The notes below the pieces were generated by a model. The model was given only the letters and a program-made list of their open reading frames with translations. It made no database searches and was not told the origin of the DNA. Made by a program: the position numbers and the translations under genes. From NCBI GenBank assembly GCA_013365365.1, contig JABVXU010000001.1:62001-126000 (forward strand): DNA of 64,000 nucleotides. The letters are read 5' to 3'. How positions within the stretch are numbered: position 1 is the stretch's first letter; each line of letters starts with the position of its first letter. The DNA is from Cruorifilaria tuberocauda (taxonomy: Eukaryota; Nematoda; Chromadorea; Rhabditida; Onchocercidae). This document shows positions 57,301 to 64,000 of the stretch, in pieces.

Positions 57301-60300
57301 GTTATATAAATCACAAATTTATATTTTCATGATAACATGTCTACCTTCTTTCCAATATACCTTTCTTAATGATACCTTCAAAAAGAAAGTTTGTGTTAAA
57401 ATTAACAGAAAAGAAATTTGGATGGTCAAATTTGAATGAATTACATACCATATTAGATATGCACCGGGCATGGTCTTTTTATTAACATATTTAATAAGTT
57501 TATGAATACGTATTGTCCTGAAAAAGTGAAACGTTAATCGGATCTCTGAACAGGGAATTTCTTCCCATCATTTCTTCAGATGCCTGGAAGGACCTTTAAA
57601 ATTTTAGATATATGAAAATGTGTAAAAAAGGGACTTTGTAAGAATTTTTTCAATCATCATATTTCTTTGCAATACTGATTTCTTTCTTCATGGTTTCGAA
57701 GAGGTTTTCCAAGATTCAAAAAGGATGCTATATAGATATATAGATTGTATGATGAAGTACTATAATATTTCATTACTTCTAATTTCATTTGTTGAATTTA
57801 CGACAAAGAACTCACACATCATTAATTGCTAATTCATGACACGTATTATGATAAAATTTGTAGTTGTTTTCCGCTTTATTTTGAATGAAAGCTCAATATA
57901 TTTTTACTTTACTATTGTTTTATTGTTATTATTCTAAAAACTGTTCTAGAATACATTTTTGCATGCCATACGGCAATGGAAACATTTCGGCGATCGATAT
58001 ACGACAGATAACATTTTGGAGCGATATACTGCCGAACTACCCGAACGGCGACGTGGCTACTACAAATTTTCATCCCATCATCCTGATTTTGGAAATTGCA
58101 CTTATGACGGCTATTGGTCATACGGCAAACCTCACGGAAGGCATCATTTTGGCTGATACTTTTTGCTATGAATCTAAGAACAAATTTAATTAATTTTAGA
58201 TTATATTTAAGCTTCCGATTTCTTACAAATCCTTTGTAAGAAAATAATTTTTACTCTGCAGAATTTCTTAGCCTATCATAGTTCTTTCTTTTGTATTTTT
58301 TTCTGATTTTGGAGGATTTAGTGGAACTATGCGTTTTACATAATTAAGCAAAGTTCAGTTTAGAGAGAAGATTATAATAAAATTGATTATAAAAAAATTA
58401 TAATAAAATTGCAAATTTTATTATAATTTTTTTTTTCTTAGAAAATTATGTTTCTATAAGTATCTAGAAATGCTGCCTATAGGCCTAATTTTGCCTAATT
58501 TAGAAATCCTTGTTGTTCCAGCAGTTATATAAATTAAATATTATTTCATGATCCTATAATCTACTGTATCATTCATTTTTTTGTGCTTTTCTTTCATTTT
58601 AGGGGATATCTGATATGTCCAAACAAGTGGGAATATCGAGGAAACTTTGTCAATGGACGTTTAGAAGGGTATTTTGATTTTCATTTAATGCTTTAATAAT
58701 TTTGTTTTCTCTAATAAATTTATTGTAACAGTGGCAGTTTATAGATAATATTGCATGTACTTGAATAATACATGAAACTGAATAACTTATATTTACTGAC
58801 GAACGAGTCGAAGCAAACCGTACGAATAATTGTTTTTCGGTTATTAATTACTTCAGTTATTTTTGCTGTTAATTTAAAGAATTTGCTGTTCTTTTTTTTG
58901 TTAGTAAATATTCTAGTAAGAGCAATTGAAGAATTGTAGATTCGGAAAAATGTCAATAAATGCAAATGGAGATTTACGTAAGATGAATACATATCTCGGT
59001 AGGAAGGAAGAAAGAACACCAGAAGTAGATATATACACTGGTTTCTGGCGCAATGGTTTTCTAGATGGATTAGCTCATATCGTGTGAGATTTTTTTGCAA
59101 AGAGTCACAGTGAAATTGTGTAAAACCTAGAATGGAACTTTCCTATTATGCTTGTGAAAGCATTTTATTAACCATATCTTTCGTGCTCCTTATGAAAATG
59201 TGTTCAGTTCCTTTTTTCAGATATTCAAATGGTGATACATATGAGGGTTATATGCAAAAAGGAATCAGACATGGTTATGGAGTTTTACATGCATCCAACG
59301 CTGATGAGATGGAAATATATTTCGGTGCTTGGCAAGCCGGGATGCGTTCCGGATATGGAGTTTCTACGAACAATAGTACTATCTTTATTTCGGTTAAAAT
59401 TCATAATAAAAATTTAATGTTGTCAAATTAATTTTCTAGCCATCAGTTGTTTGCAAAATTTTCATGCGTGAGTATGATTCGTTTTTTAAGAAGTATTCCT
59501 CCTGCTGAAAACCTTATTTCACTCATTAGTATGTTAGGAAACAAAATTCCAATCCAATTCCATTGTCTTTGCTCATAAGTCACAGTTTATAAAGTAATGT
59601 TGGATGTTTGAAAATTTATTTTTGATCAGTGTAGAAGTGTTAATATTTTTTTCCATAAGGATAATGTAAAATACTCCTTAGGAGAACGTTATTTGGGTAT
59701 GTGGAAGAATGATTCAAGGCATGGTAAGGGTATTCTGATAGGCATCGAAGGCACATATCATGAAGGACAGTTCGATAACAACCGTTTGGTGGTTCGTTTT
59801 GAATATAAAATGAACAATTCAGATCCATGCAGTGTTTATTTGATTTTTACAGATTTCTATTTGAAAAACTAAGGGATAGCAGTTTCAGTGCAGAATAAAT
59901 AAATCCACAAAGAAAAAGAATTCTAGATTCATCTTTTATAAAAGATGAGATTAGATGATTGCGGCTTTCCTATTCCTCATTTCGTCTATTGAAAATATAT
60001 TCATTAATAATTTATTTTAAATTTGATTGGCTCTTCAAGCTATTATTATAATCAAGGCTTTTGCAGCGTGGTCGTTTATTTCTGTCGACAGCAGATGATT
60101 ATTCCGGGGTAGCCTTCGAAGGCGATTTCGAAAAGGCTGGTATTATTTGTGGAAAGGTAATTGCTAAAAGACATGAAATTCAAGAAATTTTTGGGAATAA
60201 AAAATTTATTATTTATTGGTCATAGTAATTTTGTATTACTATATTACTTCTGAAAAATATTTTATTATTACGTTATAAAAGATATTATTTCGTGTTCATT

Positions 60301-63080
60301 TTGAAAGATTTTTTAAATGTGTAAAATGGATTACAATGTATAAGGAGAAATGCTTGCAGGGGACGCTTCATCTGAATCAGTTTGATCGTGTAGAAGGGCG
60401 AATGATAGGTGATATTATCAGTGGTGAAGTGAAAATCATCAATGCCATTTATTGGAGAAAAAAACCTATGCAGCTAACATCCTCGTCATTGGACAAGTGA
60501 ATCTTGAATAACTTTTTTCTCGCCTTTTGTTCGGCCTGGACAATTAATAGATATTCTTTTATTATAATATTTACGTTTCAGTGATGTTTCATCAACAACA
60601 AGCCAGTGGATAATTGATGCGGAACTGAAATGGAAGGAACTTTTTCAAAATTTCTTGGTATATGATTTCGGTGTCCCAATACACATGGCAAATGTTGCTG
60701 ATGTTAGCGAAGTTGTTGATGATACGTGTCGTGTTGCCATATGGAATTCGCTCGCATCGAGTATGACGAAGATTCGTTTAGGAATGAACAAAGATGAAAT
60801 CAAGTATCTAATAATTTCTTGGTTTTAATCTTGGTTATAAATTATCAGCATTCACATTCATATTAACCCTCAATAACTTTAATATCTGATGCTTTTTCAT
60901 GTTCTCGATATTATCAGTCAATGTTGTCTTTTTAACTATAAAACCGTTCCTTTTGTAGGGTTACATTCGATGAAAATCTTGAAAAAATTCCGCAATACAC
61001 TTTGCAATGGTGTAATAAATATTACGAAATGGTACAACAATATTGGAATTTGGTATATTTTCTGAGTTTCAGTATCGAATTTTTACACGATTTCTGCTAT
61101 TTTTTGTTGCTTCAAAACTTAATGTGAAATTCAAGTTAATTTTATAATTTCTCTTGCAGATTTCAGAAATAAGAACTTATGTAACTTCCTTACGTAATCT
61201 ATAGTATACGTTGTATCCCTTTTTTAACCAGAATATCAAACTTTGTTGAGATTCTTATAACTCTAATAGGCATTGTTACTTATCTGCTTATATATTTAAC
61301 ACTTTTACAAAGTTTTTTGTATGAAGTATTAATCATATAAGAGATAAGCAGCAATACCTGTTAGAGTCATAGGAGCATTTTGCGCATTCTTTTTTTTACA
61401 CATTCTTTTATTGCAGGCCTTGAAGCATAAATACCATCCACTTCGACGACTAGTGTTTGGTTTGTTTGAAGTTTTCACGGGTTCGTATGGTACAATTGGT
61501 ACTCATCGAGCTGTGTGTAGACAAGCTGTTTGTGAATTGCGTAGTATACATGCGAAAATTTATTCTGTTATGAGGTGAAGCTAACAACATGATTGATGAC
61601 CTTATAATTTAGGACATATTATCAAAATATCATTTCTTCCTTTTCAAAATATCGTTTCTTCAAGTCTTTTTATTATTTTAGTGTTTTCAGACTATTGTTT
61701 AGCAATCTACCTCATACTTCTGAAATGTTTACACCTATACCAGTATATCCTTTTAATAATTTAGCGTCCGAAAATATTGATTTTAATCCACAATCAACTG
61801 AAGACAGGTAAGTTTACTTCGTTCCTAATGCTATTTGTTCCCTCTAATGTCTATGTAAAAGTATATTATATTAATTAGTATTGCTAGCCAAATCTGCTCA
61901 ATCTGAAATATCATTGCTTTAAAATTTTGAATATTGCAAGTGTTTAAAATGTTGAAATGATGTAACGACATATGTTTTCAAAATGTTATATACGATGAGG
62001 ACTTTCCAGGAAAAAATTATGATTCCATTTGTTGAACTATTATTCCTCTCAATCAGTTTTCAATTATAACATACAATAAATACATACAAATTTTCAGGAG
62101 TATAACTAGACGAAGTGATGAATCGAGCTTCAAAGCATCTCTTTTATATCCTTCATGCAATTTTATTATTGAGACACTTTTCTCTGAATGCTATGCCGTA
62201 ATTTTTACACTTTATTCAGTGACTTGTTCTGACTTGGATCGACGATACTGGGAACGAGTTGTTTATTTGAATGCCTTCAGTGATGTAAAATTACTCGCCT
62301 ATCTTGAAATAAATCGGTAAAACTTTGAATTTAAATTTAATTTCCCCGCATAATTTTTTGTTCGACCTAAAAAATTCAAAGTCATTTTTCTTCATCTGTC
62401 GTTAACTTTTGTTTCCTCTACTCTTTCCACTGCTACATTGGTAACTCTCTTCTTATATCAGGCAAACGGAGTTTTGTGCTGCTATAAAAAACTAGACGCT
62501 TTAATTATCCTTCTTGAGCTTCAAGTGTTCCATAAAACTTCCTATCAGCTGCAATTATATAAACTGCGATTTCCAAATATTCGACTTATGCTCTATTTAT
62601 GAATTATAGATTTTTAATGATTTTTCATGTTTATTTTCTTTTGATTGGTTTTGCATGAGCTATTTCGAACATTACTTGTGCAGTCATTTCTAAAAATATC
62701 ATCTGAAACAATATTTATAACCTATTAAAGAAATAACTTATAGGGATCTATGGCCGATCAATACTGAAAATATCGATGATCTTGATATGTCATTGGTGAG
62801 TTCCCAGTCAAATCGTATTAGTACATCTTTACTTTTAAAATGTACTGATATGCAAGGTAAATGTAGTAATATTTGGTACTGTTCAAACGTGCTCTGTCCC
62901 TAAAAACGAAGCATCCTGAGCCATTTAGAAATGAAATTAATCCATAATTTACAGATTCGTGCAACTGCTCGCAAGAAGTTCTATAAGTCAGCTATTCATA
63001 CATTGCAGCAAATCAGTTCACATTTCAATCCAACATCTAAACTTATGGCACTGGCAGATACGTTTACGGAAATTGGAACA
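42307..63080 (+). CDS. ALS2: Alsin (RCC1, DH/PH, MORN, VPS9), 3' end beyond the window
   Basis: At least 32 exons with GT-AG borders, about 1,470 codons read (human alsin has 1,657). RCC1-type repeats: exons from 42307, 42618, 43156, 44599 (WTWGANENGQLGHGD), 44873 and 45140 (LYVWGSNSDGQL), to 45634. DH-like helices: 45848-46013, 46139-46213, 46408-46572, 47192-47243, 47567-47617, 47958-48108. PH-like: 56580-56735 and 57164-57298. MORN repeats: 57950-58140 (YDGYWSYGKPHG), 58603-58668, 58940-59083, 59221 onward (GDTYEGYMQKGIRHGYG), about 59630-59791, 60067-60156 and 60360-60496. Alpha-helical linker and VPS9 start: 60582-60803, 60959-61052, 61417-61574, 61682-61807, 62098-62316, 62744-62795, 62955-63080. 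Alsin activates Rab5 and links to Rac on endosomes. The start ATG has a TGTTCAG acceptor 54 nt upstream. The 47243-47567 join is out of phase as read, and the donor after 58140 is GC. The last VPS9 exons are not found before 64000. Confidence 0.92.
49352..51282 (-). CDS. Secreted Cys-rich protein nested in alsin intron
   Basis: Three exons, 51282-51153, 50585-50338 and 49624-49352, join in phase to 216 residues. The N-terminus MSTFSLSLLTILILVTFSII is a clear signal peptide. A Pro/Ser-rich linker (GYYPPAGEPDYPPITAHSPS) follows, then a conserved-looking segment with DPARYYLHGAHFEK. The C-terminal module has eight Cys in the order C-R-S-I-S-C, E-C-E, G-C-V, V-C-T-I-C-C-Q-C. That module has the look of a disulfide-bonded extracellular domain, but I cannot name the family. 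It is transcribed opposite to alsin. A TATAAATAG box lies at 51403-51395, about 115 nt before the ATG, and TGACTCA overlaps the expected start site. AATAAA on the minus strand at 49237-49232 follows the stop. Reading exon 2 past its donor also stays open to 50212, so an alternative C-terminus without the Cys module is possible. Confidence 0.8.
51395..51403 (-). promoter_or_regulatory. TATA box of the nested gene
   Basis: TATAAATAG on the minus strand, about 113 nt upstream of the ATG at 51282. A TGACTCA word at 51374-51368 (an AP-1-type site) lies about 25 nt downstream, near where transcription should begin. Confidence 0.45.
51412..51594 (-). CDS. Possible 60-residue secreted peptide
   Basis: An ATG frame starting MSTFLLLFCYLVHLPVEIS has a signal-peptide-like start, followed by a very basic tail (LLRKKGKRYNEICQTG). 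It lies just upstream of, and on the same strand as, the nested secreted gene. The bases around both starts are nearly the same (AAAGTGGACATTTT on the plus strand at both 51272-51285 and 51584-51597). It could be a tandem relative, an upstream frame in a longer leader, or chance. The TATA box of the next gene lies just past its stop. Confidence 0.25.
   Translation of the reverse strand: MSTFLLLFCYLVHLPVEISRNQRQYKYLLRKKGKRYNEICQTGHYRQSEREVPPRSGKKT
58391..58433 (+). repeat. Perfect 20-bp inverted repeat in an alsin intron
   Basis: Arms 58391-58410 and 58414-58433 are exact reverse complements around a three-base loop (GCA), all A and T. A direct copy of ATTATAATAAAATT also lies just before, at about 58372-58385. 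It is probably a simple AT-rich expansion or cruciform-prone sequence. Confidence 0.75.
61254..61373 (+). ncRNA. MicroRNA-precursor-like hairpin in an alsin intron
   Basis: Arms 61254-61294 and about 61334-61373 pair over about 40 positions with three mismatches, three G-U pairs and one bulged base. Part of the loop (ACTTTTACAAAG with TTTTTTGTATGAAGT) extends the stem further. Total length is about 120 nt, on the same strand as the host gene, between the exons ending 61052 and starting 61417. Spread mismatches, an intronic sense position and length fit a pre-miRNA better than a transposon end. The 3' arm contains AAGCAGCAATACCTGTTAGA and the 5' arm CTCTAATAGGCATTGTTACT. I do not recognise either as a known nematode miRNA. 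Confidence 0.5.
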
Positions 63081-64000
63081 GTAAGTTCCTTTCCTTTCCA
63101 CTGCATGCTTGCTATTATATCCCTTTATCGTTCTCCAATGGAGTTTAAGAATTTCATCAGAAATTTTAAACAACGAAACAGGACATTATAACAGTTCCAA
63201 TATTTTATTTAAAACCTTCCTATTTCACGCTGGGATTACTCTCTTTGATACATTTATTTCTAGTTCAGAACTTCCAATTGTAATTTTCTGCGGGTCACAC
63301 TTCAATAACTGGATGAAAGAGAAAGAATAGAGCCCAACTAAGGAAGGACAAAAAATAATTTCTGAAAACTAATGAAAAATGAAGTTCTCTTGTTGACTAT
63401 ATATTGTCCTCAAGTCTTTTTGATTGCTAAAATCGTAAAAACCTGAAGTAAACAAACACTCAAACATTAATGTTCAGAAATTTGTCTTCACGGATGTTCA
63501 TGGGTTAGCATAACCCTCTTCAATGTCTGTCTTTTTGTTCGTGAAAGAGGTAAACAAACAAGTATAAAATACAAATTGTTTTCAAATACAAAAAAGATTA
63601 ACCCTTATATATAGACAAAAAGTGTATAGGCACACGACAACAATAAAACGGATATCCATGAGAATTGACATTACACGTCAAAAATTGATCTACAGAAAAA
63701 AACTCAAATTCAAAATCAAATCAAACAGAAAGTATGTTGAGGTAGAAGTTAGGAAGACCGTTTTTTAGTGATCAGGTATGATAACAGGAAAAAAATGAGG
63801 TTTGAAGACATTACTCCTGAACTACATTCAAACATCTTCAGTTGAAGCAAATTACAACAAGAATGAAATGTCTAATAAAAAAATAAAGATGAGATACAGA
63901 ATTGCTTATCCTGACTTTAAATCCGGTATATCTTTCATCGATGGTAGGGCTACTTCTAGGAGCAGCTCTCAGTACCGAAAAGGTTATCTCCCATTTAATC
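63081..64000. other. Alsin intron running off the window
   Basis: After the GTAAGT donor at 63081 I find no exon with the remaining VPS9 motifs, so the next exon lies beyond the right edge. The sequence is AT-rich without recognisable features. Confidence 0.5.

Noticed and set aside
57885..58193. 102-residue frame across an alsin MORN exon
   Set aside because: Wrong phase shadow of the exon 57950-58140, which reads YDGYWSYGKPHG in the other frame.

Overview
The window is eukaryotic nuclear DNA: AT-rich, with split genes, introns bounded by GT and TTTCAG-type acceptors, and short exons. A calmodulin with the nematode C-terminal signature (...MMTTK), a nematode body-wall/cuticle-type globin, several TTTCAG-type acceptors placed just upstream of start codons (likely spliced-leader trans-splice sites) and a near-perfect copy of the nematode SL1 leader point to a nematode. 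Compactness plus AT-richness suggests a filarial or other clade III spirurid species; that last step is inference. No complete transposon, tRNA, rRNA or CRISPR array was found.

Layout. 0.7-3.0 kb holds a decayed asparaginase-like gene with an ankyrin tail (minus). 5.3-6.3 kb holds a complete four-exon SSNA1/NA14/DIP13 homologue (minus), a coiled-coil protein of centrioles and cilia. 6.3-14 kb has no gene I can support, but carries a perfect RFX/DAF-19 X-box at 10.69 kb in a GC-richer, pyrimidine-rich stretch. 14.2-17.5 kb is calmodulin (plus), with a minus-strand exon nested in its first intron. 18.7-20.6 kb is an unrecognised minus-strand gene tail-to-tail with calmodulin. 20.9-24.6 kb is a broken tyrosine phosphatase (plus), whose intron contains the SL1-like sequence and a tandem repeat. 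25.0-28.4 kb is a second phosphatase-fold gene (minus), open in all seven exons but with the catalytic Cys replaced by Gly. 30.6-31.7 kb is the globin (plus). 32.0-32.8 kb and 35.9-36.3 kb are two small genes (minus), the first clearly secreted. 36.5-39.7 kb is a decayed SH2-tyrosine kinase of the FER/SPE-8 type (plus). From 42.3 kb to beyond the right edge runs an alsin (ALS2) gene of at least 32 exons (plus): RCC1 repeats, DH/PH-like region, MORN repeats and the start of the VPS9 domain. Its 8.5-kb intron hosts a nested secreted Cys-rich protein gene (minus, 49.4-51.3 kb). A later intron holds a 120-nt hairpin that looks like a microRNA precursor.

Functionally the window mixes housekeeping calcium and Rab5/Rac signalling (calmodulin, alsin), a cilium/centriole gene, oxygen binding, and a block of three phosphotyrosine-signalling genes in different stages of decay or loss of catalytic residues. 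SH2 kinases of this type and short cytosolic PTPs are greatly expanded and largely sperm-enriched in nematodes, so 21-40 kb may be the remnant of a germline signalling cluster. All exon boundaries were read by eye; no alignment or expression data were available.
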